This document shows, in pieces, positions 9,936-18,583 of a DNA stretch of 64,000 bases. Position 1 is the first letter of the stretch; every line of letters starts with the position of its first letter. A program made the translations under genes and the position numbers. The notes below the pieces were generated by a model. It saw nothing but the letters and a program-made list of their open reading frames with translations. It was not told the DNA's origin and ran no database searches. Source of the stretch: Zasmidium citrigriseum. Its lineage: Eukaryota > Ascomycota > Dothideomycetes > Mycosphaerellales > Mycosphaerellaceae. Location: positions 1-64,000 of the forward strand of contig NHNW01000056.1 of assembly GCA_002786025.1 (NCBI GenBank), in the 5' to 3' direction.

Positions 9936-10706
9936 ATGGCACAGTCAGTCGCCTTCGACGCGAGAGCCAGCGACGATCCAGCGAGCAAGCAAGTCGCGGA
10001 GATTCCGCACATTCTGGATGACATTCTGTTCGACCAGCCGCCCATGAAGATCATCGTCCTAGCCGCGATCTCGAAGCACTTTCGCAAGATGCTCCATGGC
10101 TCAATGCCACTCAAGAAACTTGTCCTCGGCGCAGTCCTCCCTCGCTTGCAGAAGCTGTTCAGGGACATCACCAACGACCTCGAGGACGGCTGCGAGGTTT
10201 TCCTCATCGACCAGATACTGCCTTTTGGTGTTCATGGCTGTACTCAAAGGACACAAAAAGCGGGCATCTCTCTCGTCACCTCTCTCAATATCGCCGACAA
10301 GTCCAAGAAGCGAGTGTTCTACGAGAGCCTCGAGCGCAAGGCAAAGAGCGATGTGGTGAAGCCAACGCAGGGCGATGTATGGGAGGAGATGCAGTCCGCA
10401 TTTCCAGCGAAGAAGATCCCAGTGCAGCTGGAGATGGCTGTCATCACTGCGCGTAAAGTCAAGAACGCGAGCGGCGAAGATTGCGAGGTCGTTTACCATG
10501 TTTCGGCCTCGCTTCGTCGTGTGTCATTGCCGCAACTGGTCAAGATCATGATCGCGATCAAGAGAGCTCTTTCCATGCCCCACCGACGCCTTGGTGGAAA
10601 TGTGCGACTTGACAAGGCGGACTTGAGCTACGCGGGAGTCCAGTATGAGGTTTCCAATCTGCTGGAGGACGACCCGACCTTTGTGGAGGAGCAGTGGAGT
10701 TCTTGA
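9936..10706 (+). CDS. Divergent F-box-like protein
   Basis: 256 residues from the ATG at 9936, which has a strong CACCATGG context. Residues about 22-60 (IPHILDDILFDQPP...ISKHFRKML...LKKLVL) keep the spacing of the F-box seen in the five minus-strand paralogues next door: short helix, proline-bearing turn, hydrophobic helix, basic helix. The usual Cys and Tyr positions are missing. F-box proteins link a substrate to the SKP1-cullin-1 ubiquitin ligase. Here the match is weak enough that SKP1 binding is uncertain. The rest of the protein is not recognised. It is the only plus-strand member and lies outside the array. Confidence 0.5.
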   Translation: MAQSVAFDARASDDPASKQVAEIPHILDDILFDQPPMKIIVLAAISKHFRKMLHGSMPLKKLVLGAVLPRLQKLFRDITNDLEDGCEVFLIDQILPFGVHGCTQRTQKAGISLVTSLNIADKSKKRVFYESLERKAKSDVVKPTQGDVWEEMQSAFPAKKIPVQLEMAVITARKVKNASGEDCEVVYHVSASLRRVSLPQLVKIMIAIKRALSMPHRRLGGNVRLDKADLSYAGVQYEVSNLLEDDPTFVEEQWSS

Positions 10707-10988
10707 GCACGGGTTTCTACGACGGCTCTGTTGATTGAGCAGCGGCGCAGGATCACTGCCTGAAACGTACATGGAGCTGTACACTTTGCTTTTGTTGTGC
10801 AGAAGGGAGGTGGATGTAATGGCTTTCTGAGCGGTACTGGTTGCGGCTGTGCGAGAGGAATGAGTATACTTGTATGCTAAGAGATGTTTGAGTGCTACAG
10901 TAAAGCTCCACTTGTCGCCTTGCCTGAATCTTTCCCCTCCTCGACTCCTTCAAGAAGCGCTGTCACTCATTTGATCCACTTCTCTATC

Positions 10989-11300
10989 ATGTCCTGCTGT
11001 CGTGCACAATCCCGGTGTGACATGACTCAAGAGCCCCGGGCATTCAAGCATTTGCACGACTCTACTCGCTGGAAAATTGTGGAGGTCGACTGTTCGACAT
11101 GGTATGCCGATGAGGAGTACGATTTTCCAGTCTCCAGGACGGCAAGTGATGGAATGTGGATCAGGCCTCGTGCGATTGACAAGATGGTTCAATGGTTAAA
11201 GGGGATTGGGTGGAGGTGCGAGGGAGCCGGTAGACCATTTGTCGAAGGTGAGAGTCAATGTAACTATACGCAGGGAGACAAATTGTGGGAGCATGCTTGA
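10989..11300 (+). CDS. Small hypothetical protein, doubtful
   Basis: 103 codons from ATG 10989; the frame is also open upstream to 10884. The middle part is tryptophan-rich and protein-like (WKIVEVDCSTWYADEEYDF, then WIRPRAIDKMVQWLKGIGW), but codon bias is weak and no family is recognised. It could be a decayed gene or a chance frame between the F-box genes. Confidence 0.35.
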   Translation: MSCCRAQSRCDMTQEPRAFKHLHDSTRWKIVEVDCSTWYADEEYDFPVSRTASDGMWIRPRAIDKMVQWLKGIGWRCEGAGRPFVEGESQCNYTQGDKLWEHA

Positions 11301-11593
11301 GAGGAGAACGTTTTGGGATTGATTGAGACTTGAGTCCGGGCTTTGTCCTAGGGCTTTGGTTCATAGGTATAGTACAGAGGGATCACAGAGAACCCCCAGC
11401 CACATATCTGCCACATTCTCTCATCCTTTTATGTATGAAGGTCTCAGCGTTGCCACGATCAATGCATGAGGGATCGGACTATGTTTCACGGTCTTGGAGT
11501 TCTTTTTCAGAGTGGCGTTTTCCCAATCCCGCATGTAGCAACTCCATCATCTCCCTCCGCTCGTTCCACCTTCATATAGGTCTCATCACTCAC

Positions 11594-12412
11594 TCAATTC
11601 AATCTCCTCGAGAAAGGAAGGGTCTCCACTGTACACCGCACCTTTGGAACCACTCCGAACTCAACTTTGATGCCCTCCTTTTCCTGCTCCGACAACATAT
11701 GCAACACGTCCTCGGTCACAGCCGGCAACTCAAACGCATGCTTCACCATGATGTCATGGACAACTCGACCCAATCCAAAGATCCACCCTGCGTTCTTGAC
11801 TCCAGCGCTGAACGTCGCCCTCATAACTTTGTCGACTGACCGTCGTCCATCGTCCTCCTCACGACGCTGGGTGCGGGAAATGTAGACATTCGTAGGCCAG
11901 ACGGGGTCGCTCAGGTACTCATCGGTCCAAGAGCCGACGTATGGCCCACAGATCTCGCAGAGATCGTCATTGCAGCGGGGAGTGAGCTTGAGTTTGAGCT
12001 CTGGAGCGCGGCCTTCTTGGAAGACGAGCTCGCTGCGCTCTACGCCGGCGGGACAGAAAGTTTGGATCCAGTATCGGCCAGCATATCCAGAGCTCCACTT
12101 ACTCGTTGGTGAGAAGAGGAGAGGGTTGAGGAGCATTGCCGGTTTGAGGAGGTCCTGTCGGAGGGGACCCATCACGCTGTTTTCTGGTTTCTTCTGTTTG
12201 ACTCGGACAAAGGTCTTGAATTGGAGCTGGCGGGACCCGAGGTAGCAGTCGCGGAAGGCTTCGCAGGTGCGTTGGGAGACGAGAAGATCCCTGGGCGAGA
12301 GGTAGCTCAGGATCTGTTCGAGGACCTCGGTCGTGTCGAAGACGCGCTGTTTGGGGGATTTGTCGGCCACGGCGGGAGGGTCCACATTGGCGGCGGCCTC
12401 GGAGGGCGGCAT
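11594..12412 (-). CDS. F-box-like protein, array member 1
   Basis: 272 residues from ATG 12412; upstream in-frame ATGs at 12445 and 12502 are possible. The F-box-like region is about residues 18-69: DTTEVLEQILSYLSPRDLL, then SQRTCEAFRDCYLGSRQLQF. After it come NPLLFSP and a CxxxxCxxC cluster (CNDDLCEIC) not seen in the sister genes, then the family marker GSWTDEY. The F-box would bind SKP1 and offer the C-terminal part to a ubiquitination target. It is the smallest of five same-strand neighbours, which share the order F-box, NPLLF, GSW. Targets are unknown. Confidence 0.8.
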   Translation of the reverse strand: MPPSEAAANVDPPAVADKSPKQRVFDTTEVLEQILSYLSPRDLLVSQRTCEAFRDCYLGSRQLQFKTFVRVKQKKPENSVMGPLRQDLLKPAMLLNPLLFSPTSKWSSGYAGRYWIQTFCPAGVERSELVFQEGRAPELKLKLTPRCNDDLCEICGPYVGSWTDEYLSDPVWPTNVYISRTQRREEDDGRRSVDKVMRATFSAGVKNAGWIFGLGRVVHDIMVKHAFELPAVTEDVLHMLSEQEKEGIKVEFGVVPKVRCTVETLPFSRRLN

Positions 12413-12726
12413 TGCGACTAATGTCTCCCACCTTTGAAGAGACATTGAATTGACGTTGATGCTGTTGGATGGCGTGGATGGAAGTGTTGTGTGGGAGATC
12501 AAGGGAAGCTTTGAGGAGTGAAGCTGAGAGGATTTTGGACTCTTCAGGGGCTAAAGTCTTGGCAGATGGCCAATGCTTCGAGGGAACGTCAAGGGCCCAA
12601 GGTAAAGTTTAAAATCATACTATACTATGCCATACCTGATGAAACGTCGATCAATCGCACGATGACACGACACCTTTCTTCCTGTTCTACCGCATCTTTT
12701 GCCTGGTGCCCGGAACCGCCCTTCCG

Positions 12727-13785
12727 TCACCCCAACCTCCGCTCAGCCAACGTATCATTGACCGCACACTTGACGGCGCCCACTTCTCCATCTAAAGGCT
12801 CGATCTCCGACCCTCCTTCTGGTAGAAGCCACATGTGCCGCACCAGACACGCGTGAATGATCTGGGCTTGTCGAATCGCCACGCCGATAGTATTGCCGGG
12901 AAAAGGGACAGTCGCAATGATCACCCTCTTGATGACTTCAGAACCCTGCGTCCGCTCGTCTCCAGCAATTACCATCAGTACCTTCTCGAACGCCGGTTCC
13001 GTGATGTATTGTTTCGTCCAAGATCCTGTGTAGGGCAGTTGCCAGCTGTTGTGTTGGCGGAAGTGGTCGAAGCAGAAGGGGAGCAGCAGTCTTTCGTCCG
13101 GTTGGATGATGAGCTCGCCCTGCTTGATACCTCGGATGCCGTTGAGAGTGTGACCAAGCGTGAGTGGAGAGCTTGGATGGCGTCCTGCGTGGCTGAAGAG
13201 CAGGGGGTTGACCTCGAAGGTGTAGGTCGTGTTTGTTTCTGCCTGCTGCCGCTTGATGCCATCTTGCATGCCAGGTGTGATTGGGCCTGCAGTGCCTTCA
13301 ACGTCGCTGTCCTCATCGCCGCTCGCGATGCTTGTACTCTTAGAGGGCCTTGCCGCGGTAGGTGTGCTCGAGCCCACTCCAGCCATCACGTCCAGGTCAT
13401 CGAGAGCTGTGATGATATCGTACTGCCAGCCACGTAGATCCCCATTCTTCACCTCGCCCTCCAAGACCACCTCCACCGTCTCGAAAGTCTTCAACTTGAG
13501 CTGCCTCGAGCCCTGATAGCAGTTCCTCCACATCTTACACACTCGCTGGTTGATCAGTATCTGATTGGCAGGCAGGTACGACAGGACATTCTCCAGGAGT
13601 TCGGTCGTCGCGAGGACGCGCTCGCAGGCTGTCTTGGGTGTGTACTCGCTGTAGACTGAGACCGCGGATCCGTCGTTGATTTTGCGTCTCTTGGATGGGT
13701 TGTCGGTGTAGTGCCAGTTGACGGGGCGGGCGGGCTCGTCTCCATCCGCATTTTCCATCGCGAAACGTACTGCAAGTGGCGCCAT
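12727..13785 (-). CDS. F-box-like protein, array member 2
   Basis: 352 residues from ATG 13785. An upstream in-frame ATG at 13989 would add 68 residues of unlikely composition. KRRK at about 32-35 is a possible nuclear signal. The F-box-like domain spans about 56-102 (TTELLENVLSYLPANQILI, then QRVCKMWRNCYQGSRQLKLK). A variable linker, NPLLFSH, the GSWTKQY marker and a conserved C-terminal helix region follow. It belongs to the minus-strand array and is probably an SCF-type adaptor with unknown target. The near-palindrome CGCGCTAAGCGA lies 152 bp upstream, exactly as at member 4. Confidence 0.85.
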   Translation of the reverse strand: MAPLAVRFAMENADGDEPARPVNWHYTDNPSKRRKINDGSAVSVYSEYTPKTACERVLATTELLENVLSYLPANQILINQRVCKMWRNCYQGSRQLKLKTFETVEVVLEGEVKNGDLRGWQYDIITALDDLDVMAGVGSSTPTAARPSKSTSIASGDEDSDVEGTAGPITPGMQDGIKRQQAETNTTYTFEVNPLLFSHAGRHPSSPLTLGHTLNGIRGIKQGELIIQPDERLLLPFCFDHFRQHNSWQLPYTGSWTKQYITEPAFEKVLMVIAGDERTQGSEVIKRVIIATVPFPGNTIGVAIRQAQIIHACLVRHMWLLPEGGSEIEPLDGEVGAVKCAVNDTLAERRLG

Positions 13786-13894
13786 CTTGCGTGCGGTATC
13801 TACGTAGTTTGCGAGTTGGTAGATTCTCGGTTTTGCCGATCTAGGGTCCTCAGAGGATGAATATGATGATTGACGTTCCCGGAAATGTGGTCGC

Positions 13895-13905
13895 GAAGTC
13901 GAGGT
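13895..13905. promoter_or_regulatory. GAAGTCGAGGT motif
   Basis: Exact 11-mer 110 bp before the ATG of array member 2. The same 11-mer occurs 71-72 bp before the BTB gene and before the gene at 26071. Regulatory meaning inferred from recurrence. Confidence 0.35.
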
Positions 13906-13936
13906 CGCGAGCAGCTGCAGAGGGGCGATTAAGCTT

Positions 13937-13948
13937 CGCGCTAAGCGA
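13937..13948. promoter_or_regulatory. CGCGCTAAGCGA element, 152 bp before F-box member 2
   Basis: Twelve-base element containing the near-palindrome CGCTAAGCG. It is repeated exactly at 18077-18088, at the same 152-bp distance from another F-box ATG. It may be a factor-binding site, or a trace of promoter duplication. Confidence 0.45.
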
Positions 13949-14366
13949 ACTTTCGCTCGCGGGATGCGCAACGCCCAAGTCGCGTTCACGTTCTATCTCG
14001 CGAGTCTCGTCTCTCATCAATGATCAATATAGTCACTCAACTCTCGATGACGATGATATTGGGGCGCAGAAGACCAGCGTATACCCTTGAAAGGATGATG
14101 TAAGACATTTGCTACCACGCAAGACATGCTTGACTATCCCGCAGATGGAAAGGCCAACCATTGAGAACGAACAGTCAACGACATCGGCGAGATCCTCAAA
14201 CCAGGAGAGACTTCTCGGAACATTGAGCTGTAAGGACACATTCTGATAACGCTACATACTCGCTCTCTACCAAGACCATGGAACAAGGGTTATCGACCAT
14301 CTCCATCATCTTCAACTACTCGGTCATTTTTAGTCCCCCCGATCTTCGAACCTTCCAGACACCTTC

Positions 14367-15647
14367 CTAAGTCAACGGCTTCTTCGTCAGCCTCGTCGTC
14401 ACCGTACACTCAATCAAGCCCATCTGCAGATTCAGCGGCAAAACGTTCGAACTCCCATTCGGGAGCTGGAACGACCTGTCAATCAACATGTTGTTGATCT
14501 GCTGAGCCCATTTGATCGCAAGTCCCACCGAACCTGGTGGAAGCCTGACCTTCGCCGTGATGATCTTGCACACAACCGCATTCGTAAAGTCCCGACGATC
14601 CCTGAGCACGACGACCAACTCCTTCTCGAAGTCTTCGTCCATCATGTGCAGCCGAGTCCAGGAGCCCGTATGCTGATATTTCCAGTCATTCGTGCGATGA
14701 TGGTCTTCGAACTCGATCTCGAACGTGGCGGGAAGGCCTGGCTTGTGGAAGAATGCCGCGCTGGAAACACCTCGGACGCCTTTGAAGGCAGCGACGACGG
14801 TTTGAGGATTACCGCGGGTGTGTTGGGCTACATGGAACAGCAGCATGTTGAGGCGGAAGCCGTGTACTTTGGTGGTGTTGGTGCTGAGTTGATGAGGCTT
14901 TTGGCATCGATTGCTGGGGTTCCCTCGGTGATGGGATGCCTGTGGACACTTGAAGAAACTCTTGTGTGTTATTGGGCTGTGGGCAGAGGAGCTAGCGAGA
15001 GGTTGAGAGGGAGGACCGACGGGAGCAGGAAGAGCGGCTCCAGTGTTCGCATTGGCCGCAGGACCATTGGCGGGAGGACCATTGATCGGTGCGACATTGT
15101 TGACGGGAGCGGCATTGTTGGCGGGAGTGGCATTCGCAACAGGAGCATTGCCAGCGACCTGATTAGGGGTTCCAGTGGGATGAGCAGCAGCAGGTCCAGG
15201 CGTCGCACCGGTAGTCGATGGCGCCGTCCATCCCGTAATCGTACCCTCAAAAGTCGATGCGACCATCTCGAAGGTCATCAATTTCAGCGCGCGGGAGCTC
15301 TGATAGCAATTCCTCCAGCTCTTGCAGACCGCTTGAGTCCGGAGGAGACGGCTTGGTCGCAAATGGACCAGAATGTTCTCGAGTAGCTCCGTGGTACCAA
15401 AGACTTTCTCTTGTGGCGTCAGGGCCGTCTCCGGCACGTATACATGCTTCACAGGATCAGACGTCGGGGACTCGGGATCATAGATCCATAGTTCGGTGGT
15501 GGGGTCAATCTTGCGCTTCTTGACTGGTGGCTCGGATGAGTGGTGGTCGGCCATGCTACTTGAGGCTGGTTCTGGGGTGCCCACGGCATCTGGTGAGGGT
15601 TGCCGTGGAGTCTGACTTGCTTTGAGAGGTCTCTTCAGGGAAGTCAT
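14367..15647 (-). CDS. F-box-like protein, array member 3
   Basis: 426 residues from ATG 15647; alternatives are ATG 15851 or the in-frame ATG at residue 32. KKRK near residue 43 is a likely nuclear signal. The F-box-like domain is about 82-127 (TTELLENILVHLRPSRLL, then QAVCKSWRNCYQSSRALKL). About 70 residues of Asn/Ala/Pro low complexity follow, from imperfect repeats such as NNAAPVNNVAPINGPP. Then come NMLLFHV in place of NPLLF, GSWTRLH and the common C-terminal region. An ATTCACTCG motif lies 84 bp upstream. The low-complexity linker is specific to this copy and probably disordered. Confidence 0.83.
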   Translation of the reverse strand: MTSLKRPLKASQTPRQPSPDAVGTPEPASSSMADHHSSEPPVKKRKIDPTTELWIYDPESPTSDPVKHVYVPETALTPQEKVFGTTELLENILVHLRPSRLLRTQAVCKSWRNCYQSSRALKLMTFEMVASTFEGTITGWTAPSTTGATPGPAAAHPTGTPNQVAGNAPVANATPANNAAPVNNVAPINGPPANGPAANANTGAALPAPVGPPSQPLASSSAHSPITHKSFFKCPQASHHRGNPSNRCQKPHQLSTNTTKVHGFRLNMLLFHVAQHTRGNPQTVVAAFKGVRGVSSAAFFHKPGLPATFEIEFEDHHRTNDWKYQHTGSWTRLHMMDEDFEKELVVVLRDRRDFTNAVVCKIITAKVRLPPGSVGLAIKWAQQINNMLIDRSFQLPNGSSNVLPLNLQMGLIECTVTTRLTKKPLT

Positions 15648-16227
15648 GGCGAAGGACTCTGCGTGGGTGTGGGAAAGTTCGAGATGATGTCGGATTTGGA
15701 GGGAAGATTTGAGGGTGGTAGGAGCCGAACATTCACTCGCGCCCGACGACACCAGCGCGCTCGTGACTGGCTCCGGGCTATGACCGTGCGTAGTGCGGGA
15801 GGAAGAGCCTCGGTTACGGTCGAATGCTCGTCCGACCAAGTTGTGATACATTCTTGTGGCATGCTTTGTACATCGAGGAGTTCAGGGCGAGATTCCAATG
15901 ACGGTGTCTGAGTCCATACGTGCATTATAGAGAGGGCTCCGACGTTCGAAAAATGTCTTTGTACTCATAGTACGCAGAAAGGTCCTGCATCTTCTAATTC
16001 ATGTCTTTCACATACTATTCGAAGCACCGAGCAAACATCATCATCCCCCGAAACACAACGTCTCCCGTCCATCTAGCTTCTCAACCCACCCTTAATCCTT
16101 CAAACACGATCTTCCTGGAAGCTTGCGCTTTCACGCGTTGTGACTTGAGACCTCCGCGTTCTACCGTTGCATGTCATCGCATGTGTCCGCTCCCGCTTGT
16201 ACTCCCCGATCGTAGTTGCTGTCGTTT
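15648..16227. other. Intergenic between array members 3 and 4
   Basis: 5' flank of member 3, with ATTCACTCG at 15731-15739, then the 3' flank of member 4. No further gene seen. Confidence 0.4.
15731..15739. promoter_or_regulatory. ATTCACTCG motif
   Basis: Exact copy, 84 bp before the ATG of F-box array member 3. Function inferred from recurrence near starts. Confidence 0.35.
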
Positions 16228-17925
16228 CTAGCCCATCGATCGCTTCACCTCCCGCGTGAAGACCCCACAAGAGATCGGTCCCCAATGCTCCGGTGGTGGT
16301 GGATTCGAGCACGAAGCAAGCAAGTCTTGGGTGCTGGCAGGGAGGTTCCAAATGTTCATCATCAACAGATGGTTGATAGCTTGCGCACATTGAATAAGAA
16401 CTCCCGCCTTAGGGTGAGACATTCCAGCGGTGGCTGTCGCAGTCTTGTAAACACTGCTCTCGCCTTTGGCTGTCTCAGTCGTCCTCACGTCTCTGTATAT
16501 CACCTTCAAAACCAAGCCGACAGCGGGATCTCCCAAGTGGAGCTTCTTCCATGATCCGATGTGGTTCTTCTGCCAGCTCTTCGAGTGCCGCCAATGCTGG
16601 AACTCTATCTCGAACGTCCAGTTTTTTCCAGCTTCGGCGACCAGCTTCGCGCTTTGGACTCCAATCAGGCCCGTGAGCGGGTACACAATCCTGTGTGGTG
16701 CTTGAGCCGTGACGAGACTGTTGGGGAAAAGCAGAGGATTCAGGTCGATTGTCGGGATGTCCGTTGCCGAGGGACCTGCAGCAGGATTTCCTGCGGCTGC
16801 CAATCCTTGACCGGCATTTCCTTGGCCAGCATTGCCGGCACCACCGTTTGCGTTTGCGTTGGGCGGAGGGAATGCAGTGAATGTTGAATCTATACGAGAA
16901 ATGCCTGGCAGTCTGACGTGCGTGGTTTCGAAAGTCTTGATTCTCAACTGGTGAGACGAGTTGTAGCAATCCTTGAACGCTCTGCACACCGACTGACAGA
17001 GAAGAATCTGGTTGGGAGGGAGATGGACCAGAATGTTTTCCAGCAGCTCGGTCGTGGCGAAGACCTGCTCGCATGCCGTGGTAATCAGAGGAGGTGGCGC
17101 CATGGTCTTGACCATGGGCGCCTTGGAGGTCGTATGATGTAATGGAATGGCTCTGCTCCAGAACGTGTGCGCCTCATTGATCATCTTTGTCGAAATCGAA
17201 TTCAGTGTCTGCTTCAGCTCTACAGTCTGCACACGCCTCTCCGCGTCATGGACAGCTTGAGTGCCGTCTACGATGCGGCCGATTGCCTCGCTTTGACGCT
17301 CTGCATCATCATCCTTTCTGCTTGGATGGTGGATCTGTTGTCGCTTTGTAGGACGCATCTTGTCGAGGACCTCCTCGAACATAGGATCTTCGTCGGGGAT
17401 ATCCGCGGAGGTGACCAGCTTGCTCTTCCTGTGCCTGGAAGCTGCAAGCCTACTCGGGAGATCAAGCCCTACGTGCTTGTGCAGGATGAGGACGTTGGGT
17501 TGCATGAGCCAGGTGGAGCCGACGAGGAGCGGTCGAGATGAATGACTGACACTCATGCCTTTCATGGCCAAGCAAAACTTCTCGAAGGCGGCGGGATCGA
17601 CGTTCGTCTTCGTCTTTCTTGGTTTGACTACGGGCCGCTCTCTCTTCAGTGACAGGTTCATACCTGCGGAGGAGGGCGGACTGCTGAGCCGCTTGAGCCA
17701 GGCGGAATCGGACGTAGAGGTGGCTTCGGCGCGGACATTGTTGAGCAACTTGACGGCGCGATTGCCTTTCTCGAGGATATCGGGATGGACGGCGATGGGA
17801 AGCTTGACCACGAGAGATTGAGTAGGCGCATCCTGGTTATAGATAGTCGTGTTGCGATTCGAGGTGATGGAGAACTTCTGGAGTGCCTCCGTGAGAGCCT
17901 TGACAGTATCGGCGGGGTCGGCCAT
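16228..17925 (-). CDS. F-box-like protein with long N-terminal extension, array member 4
   Basis: 565 residues from ATG 17925. The first residues (MADPAD...LTEALQKFSITSN) match the start of array member 5, which fixes this start. Residues about 90-280 are basic and probably disordered or coiled. The F-box-like domain is about 284-333 (TTELLENILVHLPPNQILL, then QSVCRAFKDCYNSSHQLRIK). The linker contains a Gly-Asn-Ala repeat, then come NPLLFPN, GSWKKLH and the shared C-terminal region. An internal Met near 275, just before the F-box, could be an alternative start giving a protein of normal family size. The long N-terminal part may therefore come from a fusion. Upstream element CGCGCTAAGCGA at -152. 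Confidence 0.82.
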   Translation of the reverse strand: MADPADTVKALTEALQKFSITSNRNTTIYNQDAPTQSLVVKLPIAVHPDILEKGNRAVKLLNNVRAEATSTSDSAWLKRLSSPPSSAGMNLSLKRERPVVKPRKTKTNVDPAAFEKFCLAMKGMSVSHSSRPLLVGSTWLMQPNVLILHKHVGLDLPSRLAASRHRKSKLVTSADIPDEDPMFEEVLDKMRPTKRQQIHHPSRKDDDAERQSEAIGRIVDGTQAVHDAERRVQTVELKQTLNSISTKMINEAHTFWSRAIPLHHTTSKAPMVKTMAPPPLITTACEQVFATTELLENILVHLPPNQILLCQSVCRAFKDCYNSSHQLRIKTFETTHVRLPGISRIDSTFTAFPPPNANANGGAGNAGQGNAGQGLAAAGNPAAGPSATDIPTIDLNPLLFPNSLVTAQAPHRIVYPLTGLIGVQSAKLVAEAGKNWTFEIEFQHWRHSKSWQKNHIGSWKKLHLGDPAVGLVLKVIYRDVRTTETAKGESSVYKTATATAGMSHPKAGVLIQCAQAINHLLMMNIWNLPASTQDLLASCSNPPPPEHWGPISCGVFTREVKRSMG

Positions 17926-18076
17926 GTTGGCCGTTGTACAATGTACCGGTGGTGATGTTGTGCGTATGTATGCTGTATGTATGCGGGTTGAGACCTGATG
18001 CGTATGGTTCTTGGGAGTGTGTCGACGTAGATGAGACAGGTTTGGAAAGCAGGTGCGACGGGCGGGATTTAGGTTC

Positions 18077-18088
18077 CGCGCTAAGCGA
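18077..18088. promoter_or_regulatory. CGCGCTAAGCGA element, 152 bp before F-box member 4
   Basis: Exact repeat of the element at 13937-13948, with identical distance to the start codon. It is followed two bases later by ATTCACTTG, one mismatch from the ATTCACTCG motif. Confidence 0.45.
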
Positions 18089-18583
18089 CCATTCACTTGA
18101 CGTCGCGTGCGTCACGTTTTATGCGCTGACCGCGATTTCAGGACGTGTTGGTTGCGATAACTCTTGGGACCCAAGATATCCCCGAATCGACCTTAATTCA
18201 CAGCGCAATATGTTTGAGATACTTTCTACGCAACTTCTTGCTTCGAATGTTGACTCATTGGAGAACGCGAATGGAAAAAAGATTCCGTGTCTCAAAATAT
18301 TTGAGTACAGCCAATGTATGGGCTGTCTTGATGATGGTATCTACTTGCATACGCAAAGGCAGTATTTCAGCCTCCCCAAAGCCCATGTCGCTCGTCCGTA
18401 TCCTGTGCTCTGCTATTGTTGGCCATCAACTTGCGATACCCTCTGAATCATGCACGGGTCTTCCGACATCATTCTCGCTTGCTATCACCATACGCACTCC
18501 CTCGATCTCCATCTGGCATCTGGTCAGCCCTGGATCTCACTTGAACATCCTTGTCATGCCGTGCCTTCCCACTCACGTCACAG

